Part shown: piece by piece, positions 7,668 through 16,260 of the stretch
How positions within the stretch are numbered: the stretch's first letter is position 1
Layout of the letters: every line of letters starts with the position of its first letter
DNA from: Saprospiraceae bacterium
GTDB lineage: Bacteria > Bacteroidota > Bacteroidia > Chitinophagales > Saprospiraceae
Direction: 5' to 3'
DNA length: 64,000 nt
NCBI GenBank assembly: GCA_041392805.1
Contig: JAWKLJ010000002.1
Span: 449,001-513,000 of the forward strand
The notes under the pieces: model-generated
Seen by the model: the letters and a program-made list of their open reading frames with translations, nothing else
The model's database searches: none
Told to the model about the DNA's origin: nothing
Program-made: the position numbers and the translations under genes

Positions 7668-10079
7668 ATGCGTTCAAAACAAATATTGGCAATAGCTACC
7701 CTACTGTTTTCCTTTTGTGCAAACAGCCATGCCCAAGCTTTAGTAACCATTTCCGGCATGATAAAAGATAAACAGACTAAAACAGCATTGTCTTATGTGA
7801 ATGTACTGTTGAAAGCAGCCATAGATAGTAGCTTTGTGAGTGGAACCATCACCGATGAGGAAGGACGGTTTACGCTCTCAAATATCAAATCGGGGGAATA
7901 TTATATGGAGGTTTCCCATATCGGTTTTCTAACCCAAAGAGAACCCTTATTCGTTGGAAGCCTATCACCGTTTTTGGATGTGAAGACCATTGAATTGGAA
8001 GAAGATGCGGTGTCTTTAGAGGAGGTTGTTGTAACGGGCGAACAAAGTGAAATCAGTTCGAAACTGGATAAAAAGACGTTTTCTCTGGAGGATAATATTA
8101 GCCAAAGTGGCGGCTCTGTTTTGCAAGCTATGCAAAATTTACCCGGTGTAACGGTCCAAGACGGCAAAGTGGAGCTACGGGGAAACGATAAAGTAGCTGT
8201 TTTAATTGATGGAAAACAAACGGCTATCACCGGTTTTGGAAACCAAAAAGGATTGGACAATATTCCTGCTTCGGCAATAGAAAAAATAGAAATCATCAAC
8301 AACCCTTCGGCAAAATACGATGCCAATGGCAATGCTGGTATTATCAACATCATTTACAAAAAAAACAAACAGGAGGGCTTTAATGGCAAGCTTGGTTTCA
8401 CCACCGGCCTAGGAGCGCTGTGGGTCAGAAAGGAAAACTTGCCAAGTATCAGGCCGCAATACACGGCGACCCCTAAAATAAACCCGAGCCTGTCCCTCAA
8501 CTATCGCCAAAATAAGATAAATGCCTTTTTTCAAGGGGATTATTTGTACACGGAAACACTGAACCGAAACGAGTTTGTTCGTAGGGTATACGATAATGGC
8601 GACATCATCAGCCAACAATTAAAACGAAATAGAAATACGCATTTCACCACTTTAAAATCTGGTATAGATTGGAACATTAATACACAAAACACCCTCACCG
8701 TGTCAGGCCTATTCGGCAGTGAAAAAATAATTGATCGTGGCGACCAGCCTTTTTTTAATGATGAACTGACAGAGCGCATCCGGCTTTGGCAGTTTTTGGA
8801 AGATGAGTTAAAAACAACTATCATGGCAACGGCCGCTTACCAGCATAAATTTAAAGAAGCAGGACATTTATTAAATCTGGGGTTTAATTATACCTTTCAC
8901 CGGGAAGATGAAAAATATTTTTACGACAATATTTTGCCTGCTACCGTCGGTACGGATGCTTTTAAATTATTGTCTGACGAGCAAGTGTATGATTTCAACG
9001 TGGATTATACCAAACCGTTCAAATATGGGCAAATTGAAACTGGGGTGAAGCTCCGCAAGCACATTATCCCCACCAATATGTTGTTTATCCCAGGGATCAA
9101 TTCTGTTTTAGACGTGGATGCTGGCGGAGATGCAACCTATAACGAACTCATCCCTGCGGTCTACGCCAATTATCTTTTTGAGAATAAAAAATGGGAAGCA
9201 GAACTGGGTTTGAGGATGGAATACGTAAAAATAGATTACGAGGTTGACCCCAATCACAACACCTATACCAGCGATGGTTACGACTATGTTCAGCCTTTTC
9301 CTAATATGCGATTAACCTATAAAGCTAGTGACTATAACAGATGGTCCCTCTTTTTTAACCGAAGAGTGGATCGTCCCAATGAAGTAGATATTCGTATTTT
9401 TCCTAAGTATGATGATGCAGAGATTATTAAAGTGGGCAATCCCGCCCTTCGTCCTCAGTTCACCAGCTCCGTAGAATTAGGGTACAAAACCAATTGGGAA
9501 GATGGGAGTTTGTACAGTGCCCTTTATCATCGATTTGCCGATGGAACCATTACCCGATTATCCATCACCGTTCCAGGAAGCCCTATTATTTACGCAATAT
9601 TTCAAAACGTGAATAAAAGCTATAACACGGGCCTGGAAATGGTATGGTCACAAACAGTATCTCCATCCTATTCCTTTAACCTCAACCTAAATGCTTACCG
9701 AAATCAAATTGATGCCTATACTGTTGAAAACAAGTATCCCATAACCAATACCTTTTCTGCTGCCCAACAAGAAATATTTTCAGGAAACCTGAAGCTCAAC
9801 AACACGGCTCGCCTATCAAATAAGGTGGATTTGCAGCTAACGGCCATTTATTTGGCCCCTGATATCATCCCACAAGGCAAAATTAAAGCGCGTTTTTCCC
9901 TGGACCTGGGACTCAAAAAGGCGATTCAAAATGGGAAAGGGGAACTCCTTTTTAATGCGACCGACCTCTTAAATACCATGGTCATCAGACAGGAAATCCA
10001 AGGCAAGGACTTTAGCTATACCAGTGATAATTATTACGAGACGCAGGTGCTTCGGTTGGTGTATAATTATAAGTTTTGA
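7668..10079 (+). CDS. TonB-linked outer-membrane receptor, carboxypeptidase-regulatory-like N-domain (OMP_b-brl_3 type)
   Basis: 803 residues with a signal peptide (MRSKQILAIATLLFSFCANSHAQ). Residues ~25-105 are a carboxypeptidase-regulatory-like beta-sandwich (VTISGMIKDKQTKTALSYVNV), followed by the plug domain (LEEVVVTGE, then LPGVTVQDGKVELRGNDKVAVLIDG, IEKIEIINNPSAKYDANG) and a large beta-barrel ending in LRLVYNYKF with a terminal Phe. This is the smaller TonB-dependent family rather than SusC. The ATG at 7668 is preferred over the upstream in-frame ATG at 7626 because the signal peptide begins there. No SusD partner is adjacent; the transported ligand is unknown. Confidence 0.9.
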   Translation: MRSKQILAIATLLFSFCANSHAQALVTISGMIKDKQTKTALSYVNVLLKAAIDSSFVSGTITDEEGRFTLSNIKSGEYYMEVSHIGFLTQREPLFVGSLSPFLDVKTIELEEDAVSLEEVVVTGEQSEISSKLDKKTFSLEDNISQSGGSVLQAMQNLPGVTVQDGKVELRGNDKVAVLIDGKQTAITGFGNQKGLDNIPASAIEKIEIINNPSAKYDANGNAGIINIIYKKNKQEGFNGKLGFTTGLGALWVRKENLPSIRPQYTATPKINPSLSLNYRQNKINAFFQGDYLYTETLNRNEFVRRVYDNGDIISQQLKRNRNTHFTTLKSGIDWNINTQNTLTVSGLFGSEKIIDRGDQPFFNDELTERIRLWQFLEDELKTTIMATAAYQHKFKEAGHLLNLGFNYTFHREDEKYFYDNILPATVGTDAFKLLSDEQVYDFNVDYTKPFKYGQIETGVKLRKHIIPTNMLFIPGINSVLDVDAGGDATYNELIPAVYANYLFENKKWEAELGLRMEYVKIDYEVDPNHNTYTSDGYDYVQPFPNMRLTYKASDYNRWSLFFNRRVDRPNEVDIRIFPKYDDAEIIKVGNPALRPQFTSSVELGYKTNWEDGSLYSALYHRFADGTITRLSITVPGSPIIYAIFQNVNKSYNTGLEMVWSQTVSPSYSFNLNLNAYRNQIDAYTVENKYPITNTFSAAQQEIFSGNLKLNNTARLSNKVDLQLTAIYLAPDIIPQGKIKARFSLDLGLKKAIQNGKGELLFNATDLLNTMVIRQEIQGKDFSYTSDNYYETQVLRLVYNYKF

Positions 10080-10252
10080 TAAAAATAAAGTGGATTTTTG
10101 TGTAAAAAACGGTGCATTAACTAGCCATTCTTTTAAAGATCAGATGATTCTCTGGTACATTTTGTTGGGCACTAGGAGCCAAACTTGGGAGGACTGAGCG
10201 GTGTCTAATTGTTCCCATCAATAAAGTAATCCGCTGAAACCAATAATAACGC

Positions 10253-10301
10253 ACAAACGAAATAAACGAAAAAAAATTTGCGTTTCGTTTATTTCGTTTG
10301 T
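10253..10301. promoter_or_regulatory. Perfect 19-bp inverted repeat, likely antitoxin operator
   Basis: Arms 10253-10271 and 10283-10301 are perfectly complementary (ACAAACGAAATAAACGAAA and its complement) around an 11-base spacer. Each arm contains two CGAAA-like subsites. The right arm ends 24 bp before the antitoxin ATG, and a weak TATATTG -10-like word follows it. Autoregulation by the HTH antitoxin is inferred from position. Confidence 0.6.
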
Positions 10302-10325
10302 ATATTGAAGTCAAATAGTATACAG

Positions 10326-10784
10326 ATGAATAGTTTAATTGAAAAAATCACTAAATTCGATCAGAAAACTGCTCTTTCTTCCATAAAATTCCTTACTGAT
10401 AGTGAAGACAAAGCAACGAAGGCTAATGCTAAAGCTATCGAACTAAGGATTCAAGAATCAGGTGAAATAGTTTCAATTCCACTTAAAGCACTAAAATTGC
10501 TGACTTCAATTCTTAGTAATATGGCTCAAGGCAAATCAATTGCCTTGCTACCAACTGATGCTGAAATAACCACTCAACAAGCAGCCGAAATTTTAAATGT
10601 ATCTAGACCTCATGTTATTAAGTTATTGGAAAAAGGAGATATTCCTTATAAAAAAGTAGGAAGCCATAGGAGAATTTTACTCCAAGACATCCTGGAATAT
10701 GAATCTACATTTAAATCTGAACGAAGAAAAAAATTAGATTACCTAGCTAAGGAGGCTCAGAAATTAAATCTTGGCTACGAATGA
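10326..10784 (+). CDS. Excisionase/MerR-like HTH antitoxin of a PIN toxin pair
   Basis: 152 residues. The C-terminal half carries the helix-turn-helix ITTQQAAEILNVSRPHVIKLLEKGDIPYKKVGSHRRILLQDILEYE (about 80-125, split here only as a description), typical of excisionase-family DNA-binding proteins. The N-terminal ~70 residues match the antitoxin family that precedes PIN-domain genes. It should bind DNA at its own promoter and neutralise the toxin. The ATG at 10326 is chosen over the upstream in-frame start because the palindromic operator occupies that region. The stop overlaps the toxin ATG (ATGA). Confidence 0.8.
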   Translation: MNSLIEKITKFDQKTALSSIKFLTDSEDKATKANAKAIELRIQESGEIVSIPLKALKLLTSILSNMAQGKSIALLPTDAEITTQQAAEILNVSRPHVIKLLEKGDIPYKKVGSHRRILLQDILEYESTFKSERRKKLDYLAKEAQKLNLGYE

Positions 10785-10972
10785 TATATTCCCCTCGATT
10801 TACGGTTATCCTTGATGCGTGTGTACTTTACCCTGCCCCAATTCGAGATATTTTGCTCAACCTAGCAGATTTAGAAGTTTTTTCACCAAAATGGTCAGAA
10901 ATTATTCAAGACGAATGGACTAGAAATCTGACGAAATGTGGATTGAAAAAATCTGCTAGGTTATTCGAATGA
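10781..10972 (+). pseudogene. Truncated PIN-domain toxin
   Basis: 63 residues: SPRFTVILDACVLYPAPIRDILL and the following FSPKWSEIIQDEWTRNL match the N-terminal third of PIN_3-type ribonuclease toxins, which run to ~180-190 residues. The first catalytic Asp (DACVLYP) is present, but the remaining acidic residues that coordinate Mg are absent. After EWTRNL the sequence diverges and stops, and no continuation is found in other frames before the next gene at 11001. It is translationally coupled to the antitoxin. The toxin is therefore most likely dead, leaving an orphan antitoxin. Confidence 0.75.
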
Positions 10973-11000
10973 AGAAAAAAGAATCAACAATTGAAATTAA

Positions 11001-11387
11001 ATGATAATAATGGCACAATGGACCGTAATTCTTTTCGGAATCTTCATCATAGCTGTTGGTTTGCTGATGCTCTTTGCGCCAAGTAAAGCCAACGAAACGT
11101 TAAGGAAAGCAGGTAGTACCAATTTTATAAATTATGCAGAAATAACGCTGCGAATGGTTCCTGCTATTGGGTTAACTTTATATGCTGATGCGTCCAGGTT
11201 CCCCGACGTATTTAAAATTTTTGGTTGGTTTATGCTCGGCACGTCTTTCGTCTTATATTTTATTCCACGACGCATTCATCATAATTATGCCCTTAAATGT
11301 GCTGATTTGTTGACACCCATGTACATTCGTTTATTAGCACCTGTTTCATTTCTTTTTGGCGCAGCCATTATTTATTGTGTAATCTGA
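11001..11387 (+). CDS. Small integral membrane protein, unknown function
   Basis: 128 residues with three to four hydrophobic segments (about 7-26, 50-62, 70-87 and 105-126) and short loops. An in-frame ATG at 11010 (MAQWTVILFG) is an equally good start. I do not recognise a family. It follows the broken toxin gene by 28 bp on the same strand and precedes a promoter-bearing gap, so it may be read from the antitoxin operon or its own promoter. Confidence 0.65.
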   Translation: MIIMAQWTVILFGIFIIAVGLLMLFAPSKANETLRKAGSTNFINYAEITLRMVPAIGLTLYADASRFPDVFKIFGWFMLGTSFVLYFIPRRIHHNYALKCADLLTPMYIRLLAPVSFLFGAAIIYCVI

Positions 11388-11497
11388 CAAAGACATCAAG
11401 CTGGTTTTTTCTCTCCTCCCGTTTTTATTTTCCGCACCTACAGCTAGGGTAAACGCCTTCCGTTTTCTATTTTTAAACTTTAAAATAAGCTACATAT

Positions 11498-11527
11498 TTT
11501 GTTTTTTAGATTTATAGCGTATCTTTA
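11498..11527 (+). promoter_or_regulatory. Candidate Bacteroidota promoter (TTTG-N18-TATCTTTA)
   Basis: TTTG at 11498-11501 and TATCTTTA at 11520-11527 (7 of 8 to TAnnTTTG) separated by 18 bases, the spacing expected for the Bacteroidota housekeeping sigma factor. The predicted start of transcription lies only a few bases before the ATG at 11537, implying a very short leader. Confidence 0.45.
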
Positions 11528-11536
11528 CGTTAAAAC

Positions 11537-13216
11537 ATGAAAACCCAACTGTTATTTGTCTGGCTGCTCCTCAGCGGTGCGCTTCTTGGACAATCTAAGC
11601 CCCTACTTTGGCAGACCTCAATGGCCTCCATGTGGCCAATGTTCTTTTATACTTCGTTAGACTTTCTGTATTCAACAACAAAACCGGCCTTGTCTAAAAC
11701 AAAATCTACGCACTTTCCGCTAAGCATTCCTGGCCAAGCAGCCGCTAATTTTTTAGAAAAAGATTGGGTGGGACAACTTAGTCTATTAGGGCACACCGAG
11801 TTTGTTCGTATTACAGAAAAGGATGGCAAAACTAGCCTTAGTTTGCCCTATGCGGAGGCTGGACAAGCCTTTTCCCTAACCCATTTTATAGCGGACGCTA
11901 AGCGTATTCAATTTTCCATCAAAAGGGGCATAGCGGAGTGGCAATTTGATGGAGACTGGGTGTCTGAGCAGCAATTAAAGGGCACGCTGACCGCCAACGG
12001 GGTACAAGGGACTTTCGACCTGCATCAGCACTTACCAATTGATAGTAGCGCATGGCAGGCATATTTAGGCGACTACCGTTTAGCTTCCGGCGAAGTATTT
12101 AAGGTTTGGGATCGCTTTAATACGTTTAGGATTCATTCTCCGCTCAGCCAGGAAGTTAGCCGACTTTACAAAATAGGGGAGAATGAATTTTTCACCACGG
12201 CTGGCGAAGACATACACTTCTTTAATCCTGTTGACGGACAATTTCAAACCCTGGAATGGCGACTGGCAGACGGCCAAAAGCAGACGGCAAGCAGGGAGCA
12301 GACCTATAGCGTCGAAGAGCTGATCATTACCACCACCATGGGCGATACTATAGGTGCCTCGCTTTACCTTCCGAATCGCCCAGGCAAACATCCCGGCAGT
12401 ATCATTGTGCGGGGAGCAGGAAACTATGATCGATCGATCAACCTCACTGATGCAGAGGTGTTGGCGAATCACGGCATTGCTGCCTTGGTATACGACAACC
12501 ACGGTAATGGGCTGAGCAATGGCAGTCTGTTGGAGAAAACCTTTGTAGATAAGCAAAAATTGGTTGTCGAACTATTCAAATGGATGCAACAGCACCCTCA
12601 GATTGAGCCACTTAAAATAGGCCTTATCGGAGGTAGCCAGGGCGCGCGTATTGCCGCCATGGCAGCCTCCGAATTGCCAACAATGGCCTTCCTTTCGCTG
12701 CGTGCCCACCCCATGGAAACCCGAAAAGACCAGCAATTGTATGCCATTGGGGCTTTTATGCGTCAGCAAAATGTGCAAGAAACGGTGATCGTAAAAGCCC
12801 TGGCTTTGTGGGATCGTTTTTTTGACCTGGCTGCCCAACAAACAATAGATGCTGCTTTTGTGCAAGCACTCTCCGCGCTGCGTGCCCAGCATCCTCGACT
12901 CATGCTTCCGGCAGCGAACGCGGAAAATCCTCCTTTTTTTCCTTTGCGCGATGACATCTACAATGCCACCAAAGACTATTTGTCGACCATCAAATGCCCC
13001 GTCTTATCTGTACACGGCACCTTGGATGACCGGGTGCCTGCCCAGAAAAGCGTTTTTTATTTGCGAGAAGGCCTAAAAACTGCGGGAAATGATCAATTGA
13101 CCGTCCTTTTTTATGAAGGGGCTGGGCATTCTTTTCAGTTGCCAGGCTTTCGCATTGCGCCGGGCTTTTTTATGAATGAGGTACGTTGGATTAGGACCGT
13201 GCTTGGAATGAATTAG
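11537..13216 (+). CDS. Secreted alpha/beta hydrolase (S9/dienelactone-hydrolase-like)
   Basis: 559 residues with a signal peptide (LLFVWLLLSGALLGQS). The N-terminal ~260 residues form a beta-rich region of no recognised family. From about residue 263 a typical alpha/beta hydrolase follows: oxyanion strand GSIIVRGAGNYDRS, ALVYDNHGNG, nucleophile Ser367 in GGSQGARIA, acidic residue Asp497 in HGTLDDRVP and His531 in GAGHSFQL, so the triad is complete. It probably acts as a periplasmic or outer-surface esterase or peptidase; substrate unknown. Its stop overlaps the stop of the convergent methyltransferase gene by 4 bp. Confidence 0.85.
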   Translation: MKTQLLFVWLLLSGALLGQSKPLLWQTSMASMWPMFFYTSLDFLYSTTKPALSKTKSTHFPLSIPGQAAANFLEKDWVGQLSLLGHTEFVRITEKDGKTSLSLPYAEAGQAFSLTHFIADAKRIQFSIKRGIAEWQFDGDWVSEQQLKGTLTANGVQGTFDLHQHLPIDSSAWQAYLGDYRLASGEVFKVWDRFNTFRIHSPLSQEVSRLYKIGENEFFTTAGEDIHFFNPVDGQFQTLEWRLADGQKQTASREQTYSVEELIITTTMGDTIGASLYLPNRPGKHPGSIIVRGAGNYDRSINLTDAEVLANHGIAALVYDNHGNGLSNGSLLEKTFVDKQKLVVELFKWMQQHPQIEPLKIGLIGGSQGARIAAMAASELPTMAFLSLRAHPMETRKDQQLYAIGAFMRQQNVQETVIVKALALWDRFFDLAAQQTIDAAFVQALSALRAQHPRLMLPAANAENPPFFPLRDDIYNATKDYLSTIKCPVLSVHGTLDDRVPAQKSVFYLREGLKTAGNDQLTVLFYEGAGHSFQLPGFRIAPGFFMNEVRWIRTVLGMN

Positions 13217-14085
13217 CGCTTAAACCTGTTATTGTCGTTATTTTTTTCAGCTTTGAATAGGCGTGCACCAAATGGAATCTGTTTTCTTTCACCTGGCAGT
13301 TTTTCTTCCAACAGGTTGTACACCTCTTTCTTTATTTTGGCTTGGATGGCCGGATCAGCTTCTTTAAATACGGCTACGACCGGAGGTACCACATCATTCA
13401 TAAATGACCAATATTCATCGACAGAACGGCAGTCTATCTCTCCATTGACCTCCAACTCCTCTCCTCCAATCAAGCCTGTTTCTTCAAACAAAGCGGTTAT
13501 CAAGCCGGGTTGTGCGCACCTGAACATTCCCGGCTCATTTGGAGAGGGAACAGGCAGATCTACATATTTTTTGATGACACCCATTATGGCTGTGATCCAA
13601 AGGTTTTTTTCTGGTATACCCCAGACCGTGGTTACTATTTTACCGCCTGGTTTTAACACCCGGCTCATTTCGCGAGCTGCTAATTGCATATCTGGGAAAA
13701 ACATAAATCCTAGTCGGCAACACACCACATCAAAGGAGGCATCCTCAAATGGTAAGTCGCATGCATCTGCCACTTGTGGGTGAAAGTTATAAATCGCCCT
13801 CGCCTCTGCCTTTTCCATGGCAATTTGCAGCATCCCCTCGGATAAGTCTACTGCCGTAACGGATCCTTTGTGCACAATAGATGCGATGGTCAGGCCCGGC
13901 TCACCGGTTCCGGCTGCAATATCCAAAACCCGGTCGTCCGGTTTCAAGTCGAGATGAGCAATCATTTGTTCTCCCTGGGTATGCAAAAAGCGCATGGTAA
14001 AATCATCCCAATTTCTCCATCCTGGGGAAAAGGTATTCCACGATTTTTTTTGTTTATTTCGTATATCAATTTGATAGGTTTGCAT
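13213..14085 (-). CDS. Class I SAM-dependent methyltransferase (UbiE/Methyltransf_11 type)
   Basis: 290 residues. Motif I LDIAAGTGEPG (about 56-66), the acidic VTAVDLSEGML strand, ADACDLPFEDASFDVVCCRLG and MSRVLKPGGKIVTTVWG form a complete SAM-binding Rossmann domain; the C-terminal ~100 residues cap the substrate site. The frame is open 39 codons further upstream, but those codons are the inside of repeat copy B (the peptide PLSLSDFRLPTSKQRMSKVQ), so the ATG at 14085 (MQTYQIDIRNKQK) is chosen. Substrate unknown. Converges with the hydrolase gene with a 4-bp overlap. Confidence 0.85.
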   Translation of the reverse strand: MQTYQIDIRNKQKKSWNTFSPGWRNWDDFTMRFLHTQGEQMIAHLDLKPDDRVLDIAAGTGEPGLTIASIVHKGSVTAVDLSEGMLQIAMEKAEARAIYNFHPQVADACDLPFEDASFDVVCCRLGFMFFPDMQLAAREMSRVLKPGGKIVTTVWGIPEKNLWITAIMGVIKKYVDLPVPSPNEPGMFRCAQPGLITALFEETGLIGGEELEVNGEIDCRSVDEYWSFMNDVVPPVVAVFKEADPAIQAKIKKEVYNLLEEKLPGERKQIPFGARLFKAEKNNDNNRFKR

Positions 14086-14115
14086 GATTTTTATTTTTTG
14101 TGCGGTTAAGAGAAT

Positions 14116-14291
14116 CTGGACTTTTGACATTCGCTGTTTTGAAGTCGGAAGTCGGAAATCGGAAAGGCTCAGGGGCGCAATTTCCCATTTTTCCGATCCC
14201 AACCGCTGGTACGGGATTTCGCTTTACTCAACTTCCCACTTCCCACTTCTAGTCTGGAAACGGAGGGTTTTCCAAAGCGTCAAAAGTCCAA
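14116..14291 (+). repeat. Palindromic MITE-like element, copy B
   Basis: 176 bp with ends CTGGACTTTTGACAT and GTCAAAAGTCCAA, the same as copies A and D. The inner part between the arms carries an extra ~40 bp around 14200-14235 not present in the others. AGAAT flanks both ends (14111-14115 and 14292-14296). It sits 30 bp upstream of the methyltransferase start and within its likely promoter region. Confidence 0.85.
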
Positions 14292-14352
14292 AGAATATAA
14301 GGGCACCTGGGAAAATCGATGGATGCCCCTATTGGAATCCTTGAAGTCGTTT

Positions 14353-14910
14353 TTAAGATTGAATGGCCACTTGTACATCCACCGGGTTGATAAGGGTGTT
14401 GAAGATGGGCGATTGTTTTGCCAGGGTGATTAATTCCTCCTTTTGCGCTTCAGATACACCCTCAATATCAAAAGTAACCCGTAATTGCTGAAAACCTTTT
14501 TTGGCATTGGCATCAAGACCTAAAAACCCTTTGAGGTCAATATCTCCATCAACTTTAGAGGATACCCCGGCTACTTCAATTCCTCTGGCTGACGCTAGGA
14601 GCATCATGGCGGTGGTCATACATCCGAGCAAGCCATGTAAGATAACTTCAGCGGGATTGGCTCCTTTGTTTTCGCCCAACAATACGGGCGGTTCGTCGTT
14701 GTCATACACGAAAGGCACTTCCCTGCTGGTGTCCTCCTGACACGCCCCATAAAAGCCCTGTATGGTACTGCGATTATGCCCTCCTGAGATCCAGGTATTT
14801 TGCGCTCGCAATTCAAAATCAGCAATGGCAGGATTGTTTTGAATAGCTGTAATCGTACCTGAAATGGCTTCTACATCAAAGCCGTTGATTTTTTTTGTGA
14901 TCATTTTCAT
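14353..14910 (-). CDS. OsmC family protein
   Basis: 185 residues from MKMITKKING. The OsmC fold is recognised from the GGHNRSTIQGFYGACQEDTSR segment, PPVLLGENKGANPAEVILHGLLGCMTTAMM with the peroxidatic-type Cys97, and the C-terminal SPIFNTLINPVDVQV. In classical OsmC/Ohr a second Cys lies in the equivalent of SPIFNTL; here it is replaced, as in the YhfA-like OsmC subgroup, so peroxide reduction by a two-Cys mechanism is doubtful. Cytoplasmic. The start was chosen at 14910 with CCTTAC-complement GTAAGG just upstream; a longer frame starts at 14949. Confidence 0.85.
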   Translation of the reverse strand: MKMITKKINGFDVEAISGTITAIQNNPAIADFELRAQNTWISGGHNRSTIQGFYGACQEDTSREVPFVYDNDEPPVLLGENKGANPAEVILHGLLGCMTTAMMLLASARGIEVAGVSSKVDGDIDLKGFLGLDANAKKGFQQLRVTFDIEGVSEAQKEELITLAKQSPIFNTLINPVDVQVAIQS

Positions 14911-14946
14911 TGTAAGGTTTTTTTGATTTGTAATGAAGTAATAGTA

Positions 14947-14954
14947 CAAAAGTA
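14947..14954 (-). promoter_or_regulatory. Candidate -7 box TACTTTTG for the OsmC gene
   Basis: Exact match to TAnnTTTG on the minus strand, 37 bp upstream of the OsmC ATG. No TTTG is found at the expected -33 position, so this is a partial promoter call. It also argues against the longer ORF start at 14949. Confidence 0.35.
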
Positions 14955-15041
14955 GGGGTAATACAGGCTCACCAGATAGGTCTATCAGTTCACAAAATCT
15001 GCAAAACAGTCCAACCTGCTTTTTTTAATCAAAAGGAAGGA

Positions 15042-15905
15042 TTAAGTGGGAATGGATCGGTATTGAAGTGGCGTATGATTAAATTTTTGTTTAAAGGCCC
15101 GAATAAAACTGGAGGCATCTTCAAAGCCGCTGTCGAAGGATATTTGATTGATATTTTTATCGGTAGTCTTAAGTTGGTAGGCCGCAAAATCGAGTCGTTT
15201 TTCTGAAAGCCACTTTCCCGGGGAGGTTTTGTATATTTTGTTGAATGTCCTTTTAAAGGAACTTAAGCTCATATTGCAAAGGCCGGATAAATCTTCCAAT
15301 GTCAGGTTATAGGCAAAATTTTCTTCCATCACTTGTTGAATATGCGCATCTTGATCTTTATTGAGTGACCCCAAGTATTGAGCCACTTCTTTATGGAGGG
15401 GGCGGGTAAAGATATTCAGCAACAATTCTTCAAACTTAAGATGTAAAAGGTGCTTATCCGGAAAAGCCTGGGCACCGAAAAACGACGCCAAAGAATGCAC
15501 ATAACCCTCCAGGTATTTATCCAACTGAATTCGAATAACCGCATCGGTCGTAGCAGCAATTTCCTGATCACTACGGATAATACTCGAAAAACGGTGCATG
15601 AATTTCCTGATAAAGTCATCGGAAATAAAGACCATTAAAGCGCAATAATCTTCATCAAAATACTGGTGAACCAGGTTGGCTCCCTTTTTGACAAACAAGG
15701 AATCGCCAGTCTGAACGATATATTCGTTGTAGATGCTTTTCCACATCTTTTTACCACTCGTCACAAAAACAAAATAATTCACATCTGACCAGATACCGGC
15801 TTTTACCTCTTCTACCAGGCATTTATACTCTACAAAAAGCAGATCATCAATCTTTAATTTTTTGTAATAGCTACTGTCACTTATGAAGGAGTGGATATTC
15901 AGCAT
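15042..15905 (-). CDS. AraC family transcriptional regulator
   Basis: 287 residues from MLNIHSFISDSS. The C-terminal ~100 residues hold the two helix-turn-helix motifs of the AraC family: NLTLEDLSGLCNMSLSSFKRTFNKIYKTSPGKW and INQISFDSGFEDASSFIRAFKQKFNHTPLQYR (each given as a description of the region). The N-terminal ~180 residues are a cupin-like ligand domain (VFVTSGKKMWKSI, QTGDSLFVKKG). Cytoplasmic. The ATG at 15905 is preferred over a start at 15971 because the extra residues read through a non-conserved AT-rich leader. Regulon unknown; OsmC lies downstream on the same strand. Confidence 0.85.
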   Translation of the reverse strand: MLNIHSFISDSSYYKKLKIDDLLFVEYKCLVEEVKAGIWSDVNYFVFVTSGKKMWKSIYNEYIVQTGDSLFVKKGANLVHQYFDEDYCALMVFISDDFIRKFMHRFSSIIRSDQEIAATTDAVIRIQLDKYLEGYVHSLASFFGAQAFPDKHLLHLKFEELLLNIFTRPLHKEVAQYLGSLNKDQDAHIQQVMEENFAYNLTLEDLSGLCNMSLSSFKRTFNKIYKTSPGKWLSEKRLDFAAYQLKTTDKNINQISFDSGFEDASSFIRAFKQKFNHTPLQYRSIPT

Positions 15906-16260
15906 TGGGAATGCATTAATAGTTTTGTCTAAATTTAAAAAAACACAAGCGTAAATAGAAAATAACGCCACGGTATTTTATTTAGAGCATGTTTGTGAAA
16001 TAATTATTTGCTTCCGTTCAGGTAAAACTCCCGTTTTTCCATGATAGGCTATTTAATCTGCAACTTGCCTTGTGAGAGGGATGTCTTGGTTAGTACTCCA
16101 ATTTGGCTCTTGGAAAGTGGATTAAAATATATTCTCCTAGTTGTGTTTAGTTCTAAAATTACTCCGTAAGGTTTCCGCCTCTTCAAAAGTAGGTCTATAT
16201 CACAAAAGTTACCTAGACAAAACGCCCATCCGTGAAAACATATACATAACCATTTGAAAA
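15906..16260. other. 355-bp gap without a convincing gene
   Basis: A 12-base AGAGCATGTTTG at 15984 matches the end of the repeat at 28626, and the match extends 5 bp leftwards; no second end is found here. A 79-codon frame on the minus strand (16049-16288) overlaps the sensor gene stop and shows no family resemblance. Confidence 0.45.
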
